A stretch of 64,000 nucleotides of DNA, from assembly GCF_003946115.1 (NCBI RefSeq), contig NZ_RHOH01000003.1, positions 228,376-292,375 of the forward strand, given 5' to 3'. Position numbers and translations under genes: made by a program. Below the pieces are notes generated by a model. The model made no database searches, was not told the DNA's origin, and worked only from the letters and a program-made list of their open reading frames with translations. Shown here piece after piece: positions 34,615 to 42,913 of this stretch (position 1 is the first letter of the stretch; every line of letters starts with the position of its first letter). This stretch comes from Lacticaseibacillus daqingensis. GTDB lineage: Bacteria > Bacillota > Bacilli > Lactobacillales > Lactobacillaceae.

Positions 34615-35154
34615 TCATGCCCCTGAATCGCGCGTCACGAGCACACTGGCATCGATCAATCGTTCAGTCAGACGAATCGCGTCATCCACCGTGATGTCTT
34701 GGCGGTGAGACCAGTCCACCAACAGCTGCGTCAACCCAGCCGCAACGAAGCCATTGACGTAGTACGAATGGTTCATATCTGTCAGCTTAAGCGTGGCGAT
34801 ACACTCACGGGCGCTTTCAGTCAGAATATTGGTCAACCCATTAGCCAATAATGGGTTGAATATCGCTTGGTTACGCGAATAAAACGCAAAAAACAATGCC
34901 ACTAAGGAATGAATGGTCAGGACTCTGGTGGCCAGTGCCGCGCGGTACTCGTCAAACACTTGTTGAATGCGGCGCTGAATGACTTCCTCCCGGGTGGCAA
35001 ATAACGCATAAAACGTCTGTCGTGACACCCTGGCCGTATCAGTCAGCCTCCGGACGGTGATTTCAGAATAGGGCACCGTTTGTAGCAACGTGAACATCGC
35101 ATCGACCAGCATGGCTTGAGACTTCAACGCAGTTGGATTGCTTCCAGTATACAA
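34615..35154 (-). CDS. TetR-family regulator divergent from the PaxB-like gene
   Basis: This regulator has the TetR DNA-binding segment RRLTDTARVSRQTFYALFATREEVI and a helical ligand domain to the end. The frame reaches an ATG at 35193, but GGAAGGAAG sits nine bases before a TTG at 35154, which gives a normal N-terminus of 179 residues; the ATG version adds 13 residues. It faces the PaxB-like membrane protein gene. A TGACACCTGTCA repeat covers the -35 of that gene and is its likely operator. Confidence 0.8.
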   Translation of the reverse strand: MYTGSNPTALKSQAMLVDAMFTLLQTVPYSEITVRRLTDTARVSRQTFYALFATREEVIQRRIQQVFDEYRAALATRVLTIHSLVALFFAFYSRNQAIFNPLLANGLTNILTESARECIATLKLTDMNHSYYVNGFVAAGLTQLLVDWSHRQDITVDDAIRLTERLIDASVLVTRDSGA

Positions 35155-35197
35155 AGTTTGACACTTCCTTCCATTTGTTCGACTTGCCGCCATAACA

Positions 35198-35226
35198 TTG
35201 ACACCTGTCAGACTCCCCCTTATGAT
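35198..35226 (+). promoter_or_regulatory. Promoter and operator of the PaxB-like gene
   Basis: TTGACA (35198-35203) and TATGAT (35221-35226) are 17 bases apart. The inverted repeat TGACACCTGTCA (35199-35210) overlaps the -35 and is a likely TetR-family operator. Confidence 0.75.
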
Positions 35227-35264
35227 ACAGCCTTGAACCGCATTTTAAAAAGGAGTGATTGAAT

Positions 35265-35891
35265 ATGACCCTTACCTTGCAACTCATTAGCGGAATTTGT
35301 TGGTCGCTTGTGTATGTCGAACTCATTCGTGGTGGCTTCCGCGACAAAACCTATGGCATGCCGCTGTTTGCCATCGCGCTCAATTTTTGCTGGGAATTCC
35401 TATACACCGGGGACGGATTCCTGACCGCGCCAGCTGATCCTCAGACCTGGGTCAACCTGGTCTGGACGCTCCTCGATTCAGTGATCCTCGTGACGTTCTT
35501 CAAATACGGTCGGCGTGAACTGCCCGCCATTTTGCAGCGTCACCACGTGTGGGTGATGCTGGTCGCGCTCATCACGAGTGCAGGCTTTCAGTTCGGCTTC
35601 TATCTGGAGTTTGGCGCACACTGGGGCGGCATCTATTCGGCATTCACTCAAAACGCGATCATGTCCATTCTGTTTGTAGTCATGGTCATCACCCGCAATA
35701 GCACCCGCGGCCTCAGCAAACTGGTGCTTTATGCGAAATGGCTTGGCACCCTTGCGCCCACCATTTTGGGCGGTCTCATTGAGCAGGTTGATGTGTTCGT
35801 CCTGATCGCAGGCGGCATTAGTTTTGCCTTCGATCTTTTGCTCATCGCAACGTTCGACCGCTTCCCCAGCCGCGATGCGACGACACGCTAA
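35265..35891 (+). CDS. Seven-helix membrane protein of the Pyr4/PaxB-like terpene cyclase family
   Basis: This 208-residue protein has about seven hydrophobic helices. The region GFRDKTYGMPLFAIALNF followed by CWEFLY matches the fungal membrane terpene cyclases PaxB/Pyr4, and TRNSTRGLSKLVLYAKWLG matches their STRG motif. Glu44 of the WE motif and Asp190 in the last helix correspond in place to the acidic residues thought to act in Pyr4 (Glu63 and Asp218). The match is from memory. Bacterial members are mostly uncharacterised. The ATG at 35265 follows AAGGAG. The gene is divergent from a TetR regulator, and no prenyltransferase is seen nearby. Confidence 0.7.
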   Translation: MTLTLQLISGICWSLVYVELIRGGFRDKTYGMPLFAIALNFCWEFLYTGDGFLTAPADPQTWVNLVWTLLDSVILVTFFKYGRRELPAILQRHHVWVMLVALITSAGFQFGFYLEFGAHWGGIYSAFTQNAIMSILFVVMVITRNSTRGLSKLVLYAKWLGTLAPTILGGLIEQVDVFVLIAGGISFAFDLLLIATFDRFPSRDATTR

Positions 35892-35909
35892 TCAACGCAT
35901 CCAATCGAT

Positions 35910-36093
35910 CAGCACGAGGCTGAGCCAAAATGCGGCTTTAGCCCAGAGTATAAGCAGGCAGCCCCGCAAAACCCGAACTTAGGTTTTGTAGGGCTGCCTG
36001 CTTATACGGCCAGGGCGTCGCATTTTGGTCGTACTATTCTGGAATAGTCGTGATTCATTCTTGGGCCGTTAATTATGTCTCAGCCTCGTGCTG
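35910..36093. repeat. Repeat element copy 2 with 15-bp inverted terminal repeats
   Basis: CAGCACGAGGCTGAG (35910-35924) and its exact complement CTCAGCCTCGTGCTG (36079-36093) bound the element. The interior shares with copy 1 (15914-16169) the hairpin around GTATAAGCAGGCAGCCCC, the ATTTTGGTCGTACTATTCTG block and TTCATTCTTGGGCCGTTAAT. It lies between the PaxB-like gene and a TetR gene that point toward each other, so the hairpin may also end transcripts. Confidence 0.85.
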
Positions 36094-36150
36094 ATTTGGC
36101 TTGGCTGGCTTGCTTAGACGTTGTGGTCATGAGTCGCCAGATGTGACCAC

Positions 36151-36699
36151 TCACTTGAATCGTTTGGCAATCTCAGCCAATTGACTGAGGCTGGCCGCTA
36201 ATTCCTCCCGTGCAGGGGCCCGATGGTTGATCAAAATAAAGTCAAGATCGCTCATCGCCATATTGACGAGCAAAAACCCGGTAAAGCTCGTTGGCGAAAC
36301 GCCGAGCACCTGGTGATAGACTGCCGCAAATAGCTGCCGACACTGTGCGTCCAGTCCCTGCGCGCCGAGCGAAATCGTCCTAAGCCGCTGAATCGTTTCG
36401 GCCTGCCCACTTAGCTCATCAATTAAGGCGGACGAAAACAATTGATAACGGTCGCCTGCATCCGCGCCACGCTGGATGCCTTCCTGAATCGCTTTGCGCA
36501 ACAAGTCAACCTCCTGCGTGATCACCTGCTCCGCTAACGCATAGAGACTGTCGTAGTGGGCGTAGAAGGTCGTTCGATCAACTCGACTGAGGCGGGCCAG
36601 CTCGGCAACGCTTAGTCGTTCAAAGCCCTGTTCGGTCAAGGCCGCAAGAAACGCGCGCTGAATATCAGCTTCCGTGCGCTGAAATCGGTAATCCGTCAT
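36151..36699 (-). CDS. TetR-family regulator
   Basis: This 182-residue regulator has the N-terminal helix-turn-helix RLSVAELARLSRVDRTTFYAHYDSLYAL and a C-terminal domain of the TetR_C (DhaS-like) type. The start MTDYRFQRTEADIQRAF is typical of that subgroup. AAAGGGGCATC precedes the ATG. It is divergent from the gene at 36848 and probably controls it and the HXXEE gene. Confidence 0.9.
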   Translation of the reverse strand: MTDYRFQRTEADIQRAFLAALTEQGFERLSVAELARLSRVDRTTFYAHYDSLYALAEQVITQEVDLLRKAIQEGIQRGADAGDRYQLFSSALIDELSGQAETIQRLRTISLGAQGLDAQCRQLFAAVYHQVLGVSPTSFTGFLLVNMAMSDLDFILINHRAPAREELAASLSQLAEIAKRFK

Positions 36700-36847
36700 C
36701 TTTGATGCCCCTTTGCTTTTGATTTTATTCTACATATTGTGGGGTAAAGCAACAACTGATGCATTATTTTCGTTCTGTCTTCTGGCGCGCCCTGATATGC
36801 TTTAACCGTAAACAAATTTCGCGCTAAACACTGAGAGGAGAATGGTT

Positions 36848-37624
36848 ATGACTGAACTTAAAATCGAAATTACGATCGATGGGACCCCTGTGACCCAAGA
36901 CGAACTAGCAAAGGTCCAAGAATGGCGGATCAAGCACGTACTGCAAGAGATGAAATCACTTGGCGCGGCGATCTCGCCCAGCGCCATCGAGATCAACCTG
37001 TTACCTTACCAAGACGCCAAGCAGTTACTCCTGGACACCAAGGCCAAGTATGCGGACCTTGAGACCATGAAGGCGTTGTACAAAGAACCCCTCGCGGCCT
37101 CCGACAAGTTCTGGAAAGCCGTTGCCGCCGAATCTAACGGCAATCAAAACCTTCAAGCGGGACAGGTGTTTATGCACGTTGAAGGCGTCTCGATGCCGCA
37201 GCTGCAAGCCGTCATGGGCGGTGAGCTGGGCAGCGATTTTGCCGCCATCATCAACCCTGAGCACTTCTACTCGGTGGGGAACACCATCACCGGCCAGCAC
37301 ATTATTGAGACCTTCGGCTGCTTCGGTGAGCCAACCGAAATGACCCTTTATCCGGAAACCGGCGACTTCAAGCCGCTTACGCCCGACCCGACCTACCCGA
37401 TCCAGATGAACGGCTGGGTCGCGCTCGCAAGCGATGATGACAAGCTCGGGTATGGTTGGCGTGCGTACCACCAGATCCGCCCAACCGCCACCGGGTTTGA
37501 TGCGATCTTAGCGGCATACCTGCCAAGTGCCACGCCGCAAGAGATCATTAACGGCCACAAGTGGCACTTAGCCGTTGAGTTCTCCGAGATGCTCAAGTTT
37601 GCCGTCGCGCATGCTAAAGAATAG
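36848..37624 (+). CDS. Protein of unknown family, paralogue A
   Basis: This 258-residue soluble protein is not recognised. It is clearly related to the 256-residue protein at 38656-39426: both contain MHVxGVxM near residue 100, NPEHY, a GxFGxP segment, a YPI or YMP segment, and a TPQEixxGHkxHLaxEF end. The shared His and Glu residues could bind a metal or ligand. ATG 36848 is preferred to ATG 36842 because GAGAGGAG ends two bases before the latter. It is followed 17 bases later by an HXXEE membrane protein gene. Operon regulation by the divergent TetR gene is likely. Confidence 0.8.
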   Translation: MTELKIEITIDGTPVTQDELAKVQEWRIKHVLQEMKSLGAAISPSAIEINLLPYQDAKQLLLDTKAKYADLETMKALYKEPLAASDKFWKAVAAESNGNQNLQAGQVFMHVEGVSMPQLQAVMGGELGSDFAAIINPEHFYSVGNTITGQHIIETFGCFGEPTEMTLYPETGDFKPLTPDPTYPIQMNGWVALASDDDKLGYGWRAYHQIRPTATGFDAILAAYLPSATPQEIINGHKWHLAVEFSEMLKFAVAHAKE

Positions 37625-37641
37625 AAAATGGAGGGATAAGC

Positions 37642-38307
37642 ATGAAATTTCTAAGACGTCGCTGGTACGACATCGGCCTGGTCGCGGGCTTGATCACTGC
37701 ACTCGTCCTGATTTTCATCTGGTCAGACATCTCGGTGATCCAACGCCTTTTGCTGATGAACTTCATCGCCATGACGGTTCATGAGTTTGAAGAGTTTGGG
37801 TTCCCAGGGGGGATGCCGATCCTGCTGAATCAAGTCAAGGCCAAAAGCGAGACCCCTGATCGCTACCCAATGAACCAAAACGGGGTGATGGTGGGAAACC
37901 TGATCACCGTTTACGGGTTCTACCTTCTATCCGCATTCTTCCCGGATCAGATCTGGTTCGGGCTGGCTGGGGTGCTGATCGGCTTTCTGCAAACGCCAGT
38001 CCACGTCGGCGTTGCGGTAATGCTGCGCAACATCTATGCGCCGGGGAACCTGGCCGTCTTCTTGGGCCATACTCCGGTCGGGTGCTATTTCATCTACTAC
38101 GGCTTACAGCACCACTTGATCAGCGGCATGGACTGGCTATTTGCCGCGCTACTGGCAATTTTCAATGCCACGGTGATCGTCGCCTTGCTTGGCTACAAAG
38201 TGCTGGCTGACAAGCATTCTCCTTATCCGTTCGCCGACGAAGAGATGCACCGACCTTGGATGTTGAAACAGATCGCTCGAATGAAATCGTCAGGCACAGG
38301 TTTCTGA
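37642..38307 (+). CDS. HXXEE-domain membrane protein
   Basis: This 221-residue protein has about six transmembrane segments and the family motif VHEFEEFGFPGG (His47 to Glu51), near the end of the second helix. Further histidines occur in TPVHVGVAVMLRN and QHHLISG. HXXEE proteins are thought to bind a metal in the membrane, but no function is established. The start follows ATGGAGGGATAAGC. It shares an operon with the unknown-family paralogue A gene. Confidence 0.85.
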   Translation: MKFLRRRWYDIGLVAGLITALVLIFIWSDISVIQRLLLMNFIAMTVHEFEEFGFPGGMPILLNQVKAKSETPDRYPMNQNGVMVGNLITVYGFYLLSAFFPDQIWFGLAGVLIGFLQTPVHVGVAVMLRNIYAPGNLAVFLGHTPVGCYFIYYGLQHHLISGMDWLFAALLAIFNATVIVALLGYKVLADKHSPYPFADEEMHRPWMLKQIARMKSSGTGF

Positions 38308-38366
38308 CCCACATCCCAATCAACTACCCAGTCACCGAATATGGGCTTGTCCTCAGCAACATCGAG

Positions 38367-38423
38367 GCTAACACAAAACCGGTCACGGCGCATGAAGTGC
38401 GCATGACCGGTTTTGTGTTAGCC
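38367..38423. terminator. Bidirectional terminator after the HXXEE gene
   Basis: A perfect 20-bp stem (38367-38386 with 38404-38423) with A/T runs lies between converging genes. It includes the stop codon of the small minus-strand gene. Confidence 0.85.
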
Positions 38424-38630
38424 CTGTGTCAATTCATCGATCATTGCTGCGAACTTCTTCTTGATCGGTGGCAGCGGAATCATGTTGCGAAGCTCTTTGA
38501 GCGGCTTCCCCTTCATCATCCCAACGGACGGCCGATCGACCAGATCGCCGAGATGCTTGCGGGCGATTTCGCGTCCTTCTTCGGTATCGAGTACTTCTGC
38601 AAAGGTACTATCTTCTGTAAATTTAGCCAT
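38418..38630 (-). CDS. Small 70-residue helical protein
   Basis: The predicted product MAKFTEDSTFAEVLDTEEGR... is 70 residues, charged and probably all-helical. It is not recognised with certainty; its pattern resembles a small helical domain that occurs at the ends of some larger bacterial enzymes. The ATG at 38630 follows AAAGGACG. It lies 25 bases after paralogue B in the same direction, so the two are likely one operon controlled by the TetR gene at 39586. Confidence 0.75.
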   Translation of the reverse strand: MAKFTEDSTFAEVLDTEEGREIARKHLGDLVDRPSVGMMKGKPLKELRNMIPLPPIKKKFAAMIDELTQG

Positions 38631-38655
38631 TATGATCGTCCTTTCTATCTTCGTC

Positions 38656-39426
38656 TTAAAGTGCGCCTGCCGCCGCCTTGACCAGCCCAAGGAATTCACT
38701 GGCCAGATGGATCTTGTGTCCATCCACCAATTCCTGCGGGGTGCCTTGCGGGAAGAACACGGTCAGCAGCATATCTAACCCACCATCCACTTCACGAATG
38801 AAATGGCCGGCCAGCGTGTGCATGTCGGTGCCGTCCCCCAACTGGGAGTAGCCGATGGTGAATGGCATGTAGTCCGCATCGATTTTGATCGGTAACTTGG
38901 TTTCTGGTGCAAACACGATCTGCATCAGGTTCGGTCCGCCGAACATCCCCATTCCCTCAAAACCGGTCGGGACGTCGTTGGCCATGACGTGCCCGTAATG
39001 CTCTGGGTTGGCCGCCAGCGAAGAGCTATCGCCAGCCATGGCGGCCATCAGCCCTTCGCCGAGGTCATCCATCGTCACGCCTTTCACATGCATTGTGGTG
39101 ATACACGGCATAGTCGGGGCATTGGAGTCATAATTCGCCACGATGTCCTTCCACATCCGATCGGTGCGGGCGATTTCATCCTGATACAGGTCGAGGAGCT
39201 TATCCGTTCCCAGCCGCATCCGAGTCTCTAGCGACACGCGCGCGGCGTCTTTTTTGCTCATAAAATCAACATCTAGGTAGGACACGGGTTGTCCATCGTC
39301 CAGCACGTCCACGCCAAGGTGAATCATTTCATGAAGCACGTGCTTGTTGCGCTCAAACTCAAACGCCTCAATCATACTTTGGGAATACTTGTTCCCATCG
39401 ATTTCAAAACTGACTTCATAATTCAT
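38656..39426 (-). CDS. Protein of unknown family, paralogue B
   Basis: This 256-residue protein is a relative of the 36848-37624 product, in the opposite orientation. Shared features include LLDLYQDEIARTDRMWK, MHVKGVTM, NPEHYGHVMAND, MGMFGGPNLM and TPQELVDGHKIHLASEF. No signal peptide is seen. GGAGGTCTG precedes the ATG. It is divergent from the TetR gene at 39586 and followed by the 70-residue gene. Presence of two copies, each next to its own TetR regulator, suggests two versions of one pathway with different inducers. Confidence 0.8.
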   Translation of the reverse strand: MNYEVSFEIDGNKYSQSMIEAFEFERNKHVLHEMIHLGVDVLDDGQPVSYLDVDFMSKKDAARVSLETRMRLGTDKLLDLYQDEIARTDRMWKDIVANYDSNAPTMPCITTMHVKGVTMDDLGEGLMAAMAGDSSSLAANPEHYGHVMANDVPTGFEGMGMFGGPNLMQIVFAPETKLPIKIDADYMPFTIGYSQLGDGTDMHTLAGHFIREVDGGLDMLLTVFFPQGTPQELVDGHKIHLASEFLGLVKAAAGAL

Positions 39427-39585
39427 TCAATCAGACCTCCATCGGGTTAGCTTGAGTAACTTCCATAACATAAGCATATCAGCCTCTGGTGCCGGGAGAT
39501 AGCCGCCGATCTGAGGCAATTTTAGCCAAAATGTCTCACATTCACACCGCATAGTGCTACCATTTAATTGAGATGAGGTGAGTTC

Positions 39586-40326
39586 ATGAACAAACGCGAA
39601 CGCGCAAACGATCAAGTCAAACTGAAACTGGAAAACGCGTTATTTGAGCTACTCGCAAAGGAGCGCTTCTCCAACATTACCGTGACCGCGTTGATCACAA
39701 CGGCCGGCGTGGCGCGAGCATCGTACTACCGCAACTTCGATAGCAAAGAAGCCATCATCGAGTCGTACATGGCCCGCCAACGCCAGGTCGTGGCCAAGGC
39801 AATTGCCTTTTCGCAAACAGCGCGCGACTTGTTCATCACCGATAAGTTGACCATCAGCTTGACCCATTATCGCCAGCAGCAGGCACGGCTCCTGTTGCTT
39901 TACGACCAAGGGCTCGGGACGGCGTTCTTGGAGGAGATGAACCGCTTTGCCGAAGCAATGCTGGGGTATATGCCCCGCCACTCGATCACGCGCTATCAGA
40001 TCTACTTCTTGGCCGGGGCCATGTTCAATATGACCCTCCAGTGGCTACGCGAAGGTGCGCGCGACGAGCCTGCCGCTTTAGCCCACGAGTTTACCCGCCT
40101 GCTCCAAAACAGCATGGCCACCCTTATCTCCCCCACCGCTGAGGCAGAAATCGGCGCAGCAAAAAAAGCCGATCCGCGCAATGACACAAATACCACTCAT
40201 GCCACTCGTGTGACGCTTGAGATCCCCACCGAACAACCCAGACATACGCTACTACGCGAAGGGAACGGTCAGCTACACCGATGCGACCGGGCACCAGTCA
40301 ACCAGCCATGGCGACATGATCTATGA
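39586..40326 (+). CDS. TetR-family regulator with an aberrant C-terminal tail
   Basis: Residues about 1-185 form a normal TetR protein with the recognition segment VTALITTAGVARASYYRNFDSKEAII. The remaining 60 residues (AKKADPRNDTNTTHATR onward) are polar and unlike the family. From about 40214 another forward frame contains a protein-like sequence ending IYEYAYLGKPDSEAHI. A fusion to foreign sequence or a frameshift at about 40140-40210 is likely, so the ancestral stop has probably been lost. AGATGAGGTG precedes the ATG. Confidence 0.8.
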   Translation: MNKRERANDQVKLKLENALFELLAKERFSNITVTALITTAGVARASYYRNFDSKEAIIESYMARQRQVVAKAIAFSQTARDLFITDKLTISLTHYRQQQARLLLLYDQGLGTAFLEEMNRFAEAMLGYMPRHSITRYQIYFLAGAMFNMTLQWLREGARDEPAALAHEFTRLLQNSMATLISPTAEAEIGAAKKADPRNDTNTTHATRVTLEIPTEQPRHTLLREGNGQLHRCDRAPVNQPWRHDL

Positions 40327-40369
40327 ATATGCCTACCTTGGCAAGCCAGATTCCGAAGCACACATCTAG
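40214..40369 (+). pseudogene. Possible gene remnant overlapping the TetR tail
   Basis: The frame between the stop at 40211 and the TAG at 40367 encodes a protein-like sequence (NPDIRYYAKGTVSYTDATG then GDMIYEYAYLGKPDSE) with no start codon. It may be the C-terminal end of a lost gene whose front half has been deleted. Family is unknown. Confidence 0.35.
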
Positions 40370-40395
40370 CCGCAAGAAAATCAATCACAACAATA

Positions 40396-40431
40396 ATCGC
40401 CGTGTAGAGACCCCTGCCTCTGCACGGCGAT
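40396..40431. terminator. Terminator between two converging TetR genes
   Basis: ATCGCCGTGTAGAG (40396-40409) pairs with CTCTGCACGGCGAT (40418-40431) with one wobble. Confidence 0.65.
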
Positions 40432-40436
40432 TTGCA

Positions 40437-41093
40437 TTAGGCATTCGGCTGTGGCGAAACGCCGTGCAAAATCGCGGCCACCACCTGCTGGGTCACCGAT
40501 TCAACATCGAGCGGTGTCTCCGCCATCAGGAGGTTAGGCAAAACGTAGCCGAGCATAATTCCCGTTACGCAGCGGATGATCCGCATCGGCGGCCAAGGCA
40601 ACAGCTCACCACGCGACTGATAGGACGCAAACAGTTTATCGACCCGCCCATCAAACACTGAACGTAATCGAACCGTTAAGCGTTGTAAGAGGGTTGGATC
40701 CTTGCTGATCTCTTGAAGTAAAATCCTCAGCGCAGCCCGGTTATGCATCGCATAGGACAATCGATCTGCCACGGCGTAGCTGAGTAGATCAGCAAGCGAC
40801 GTTTCTGGTCGCGCTGCTAAGTCGCCGATAAATTGCTCTGCGACTTCCGGAATGATTTCATTTTCAAGTGGTGCCAGCAGCGTCTCGAGAATCACGCGCT
40901 TGGTCTTGAAGCGTTTGTACACGGTGCCTTCTGCCACCCCGGCCATCTCGGCAATTTCCTTGGTCGAGGTGTTTTCATACCCTTTTTTGGCAAACAGGAC
41001 CAGGCTTGCCCTCAGGACCGCACGCTGACGATTAGACAACGAGGTATGTTCATAGTAACGACTTAGTATCCCATTTTCTTCGTACTGCTTCAT
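40437..41093 (-). CDS. TetR-family regulator of the acyl/glycosyltransferase operon
   Basis: This 218-residue regulator has STKEIAEMAGVAEGTVYKRFKTKRVILETLL as its DNA-binding region. AGGAGGGCATCG precedes the ATG. It lies 10 bases after the second acyltransferase on the same strand, so it is the last gene of the acyltransferase-GT8-GT8-acyltransferase operon and probably controls it. Confidence 0.9.
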   Translation of the reverse strand: MKQYEENGILSRYYEHTSLSNRQRAVLRASLVLFAKKGYENTSTKEIAEMAGVAEGTVYKRFKTKRVILETLLAPLENEIIPEVAEQFIGDLAARPETSLADLLSYAVADRLSYAMHNRAALRILLQEISKDPTLLQRLTVRLRSVFDGRVDKLFASYQSRGELLPWPPMRIIRCVTGIMLGYVLPNLLMAETPLDVESVTQQVVAAILHGVSPQPNA

Positions 41094-41103
41094 CGATGCC
41101 CTC

Positions 41104-41973
41104 CTATTTCATGCACGCGTGCTGCCAGCCCGCGATGTCTTTGGCGATGAACGGGCCAGTGGCTGAGCGCCCATAAACAGCCTCAAAGACCGCCTGCTTT
41201 TGCGCGTAGTCCTGCGCCATCATGCGCTTGGCGTTCGCCGCGATCGTAGCGTTCGCCACCGGTTGAACCGTGGGCAGGATGTGCATCTGGAAGCGGACGC
41301 GATTGAAGTCGGCACTGATCGGCTGTGCCGTGGACTGCATCGTGACAAAGCAGGAAACGATCGGCACCCCAAACCGCGCCGCGTAATAATAAGCCCCGCG
41401 CATCGGCGGCCGTGGGCGCGTGTAGTTGAACCACATTTCAGCTTCGGGGTAAATGAGAATGAACCGCCCCGCTGCCAGCGACTGTTGCAACAATGTTGGA
41501 AAGGCACGCCCCATATAATGCGCCGAAGTGCTGACCGGGATGGTGTCCGCGTAGTTCATCAGGTAGCCCAAGAAGCCGCCCATTTGCAAATTCGTCAGCT
41601 GGCTGACGATCATCAGTCGGTGCGGCGTCACGGCCTTGCGCACGATCATGTTCTCCACCGGCGAAAAGTGATTGCTCGTTACGATGGCGCCACCGGTGAT
41701 CCCCGTCAGATTCTCCCGGCCGATCACGTCAACCTGCGCCGTTTCCAGCCGAGTCACCGCACCCATCGCAAGCCGCGCAATTGCGGTGTTAACCTTGAAC
41801 GCAAGCCCTGACCGGCGCCGCAGATAATCGGTCGTGAGGCGCTCCTGCACCGCCAGATCCAGCTGGGGGTCGTTGGTTTCGACCTTTGCGTGCCAATCAC
41901 CGGCTTGCGCTGCCCGGGCAATGTTAGCGACCACTGCGGTTCGATCCCCGCGCATGAGCCGCTCCGCGATCAC
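41104..41973 (-). CDS. PlsC-type acyltransferase (lysophosphatidate acyltransferase family)
   Basis: This 289-residue protein has the acyltransferase motif SNHFSPVEN, a variant of NHxxxxD in which Glu replaces Asp. It also has the YPEAEMWFNY substrate motif. It should transfer an acyl group to a glycerol or sugar lipid at the membrane. It starts with GTG, whose GTGA overlaps the stop of the GT8 gene. The longer N-terminus (about 80 residues before the motif) is polar. Confidence 0.88.
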   Translation of the reverse strand: MIAERLMRGDRTAVVANIARAAQAGDWHAKVETNDPQLDLAVQERLTTDYLRRRSGLAFKVNTAIARLAMGAVTRLETAQVDVIGRENLTGITGGAIVTSNHFSPVENMIVRKAVTPHRLMIVSQLTNLQMGGFLGYLMNYADTIPVSTSAHYMGRAFPTLLQQSLAAGRFILIYPEAEMWFNYTRPRPPMRGAYYYAARFGVPIVSCFVTMQSTAQPISADFNRVRFQMHILPTVQPVANATIAANAKRMMAQDYAQKQAVFEAVYGRSATGPFIAKDIAGWQHACMK

Positions 41974-42905
41974 AGGCGCACCGTCCCGGTGTCAGCTTGA
42001 ACGGCAGCGAACGTGACCGCGGCGGTTTCGGTCGTCTGTTGCGCCTTGGCCACCAGCTTTTGCATCCGGTCTTGATCATGTGCCGCCCCAGCAGGGCCGA
42101 ACGCCTGCTGCATGGCGGCCAGCCGCTCGCGCACGGCGGTGGTTTGCGCATACCGCCAGAAGTGTTCCCCATAATCCACGGTTTGGTAGTGCCAGGGCTT
42201 ATTGAACAGGTTGTAATGAATCAGCTTCGGGGCCGGTTCCCCTGGGGCCTGGACATTCCACTGACTGGCAAGCAGAACCAGCTGATCATGTGCTATGGCG
42301 TTGATGTAATCCTGATCCGGGGCAATGCTGGCAAAATGGTACTGGTTCAGAAGCGTCAGGAAGTGGGCCGAGAAGTGCTGCGCACGCATCGCCTTGAGAT
42401 TCATCACCAGCACACCAGAATTGACGTATTGTTCAGCCGGTACACCCACCACGCGTTCGGCATAAGCGGCGGTGATCGGGTCACCCGCAATGAAGGGATC
42501 CGGTGCCGCTGCGACTAGGGCATGACGCACATCGGTGGCAAAAAGCGTTGCAACATCTGCTTCACAGATCACATCGGCATCCAGATACAGCGCCTTGTCA
42601 AGCTCGGGGAACATGTCCGCAATGAACAGCCGATAGTAAATCGTCAGCGTGAAATAGTCTGCACGAAGCGTATTGCCATGGTCGTTGACCTGAGCGCGCA
42701 GTTTGTCGGCCATGGACACAAAGTCAATGGCAACATTGGACGTTGTCAGATCCGCTAACGACTGGACTGAGTCATCAGCCAGTCCCTGGTTCAGGATCGT
42801 GAGGTGATAGGTCTTGGCTGGATCAGCGTTGGTGATCAGCGACTGAATTGCGGCACAAAGCGGCGCGACATATTTTTCGTCGACTGCAAAGAAAATCGGA
42901 ATCAT
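41970..42905 (-). CDS. Family 8 glycosyltransferase, copy 2
   Basis: This 311-residue GT-A enzyme has the N-terminal IPIFFAVDEKYVAPLC, the metal motif ALYLDADVICEAD and the NSGVLVMNL and KLIHYN segments of GT8 (LgtC/GspA-like). It would add glucose or galactose from a UDP-sugar. It starts with ATG eight bases after the previous GT8 stop. The C-terminal 60 residues are Gln/Ala/Thr-rich and may form a helical tail. Confidence 0.9.
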   Translation of the reverse strand: MIPIFFAVDEKYVAPLCAAIQSLITNADPAKTYHLTILNQGLADDSVQSLADLTTSNVAIDFVSMADKLRAQVNDHGNTLRADYFTLTIYYRLFIADMFPELDKALYLDADVICEADVATLFATDVRHALVAAAPDPFIAGDPITAAYAERVVGVPAEQYVNSGVLVMNLKAMRAQHFSAHFLTLLNQYHFASIAPDQDYINAIAHDQLVLLASQWNVQAPGEPAPKLIHYNLFNKPWHYQTVDYGEHFWRYAQTTAVRERLAAMQQAFGPAGAAHDQDRMQKLVAKAQQTTETAAVTFAAVQADTGTVRL

Positions 42906-42913
42906 GCGAAGTC

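Noticed and set aside
36842..36847. Upstream ATG for paralogue A
   Set aside because: It lies two bases from the end of GAGAGGAG, too close for initiation. The next ATG at 36848 has normal spacing.
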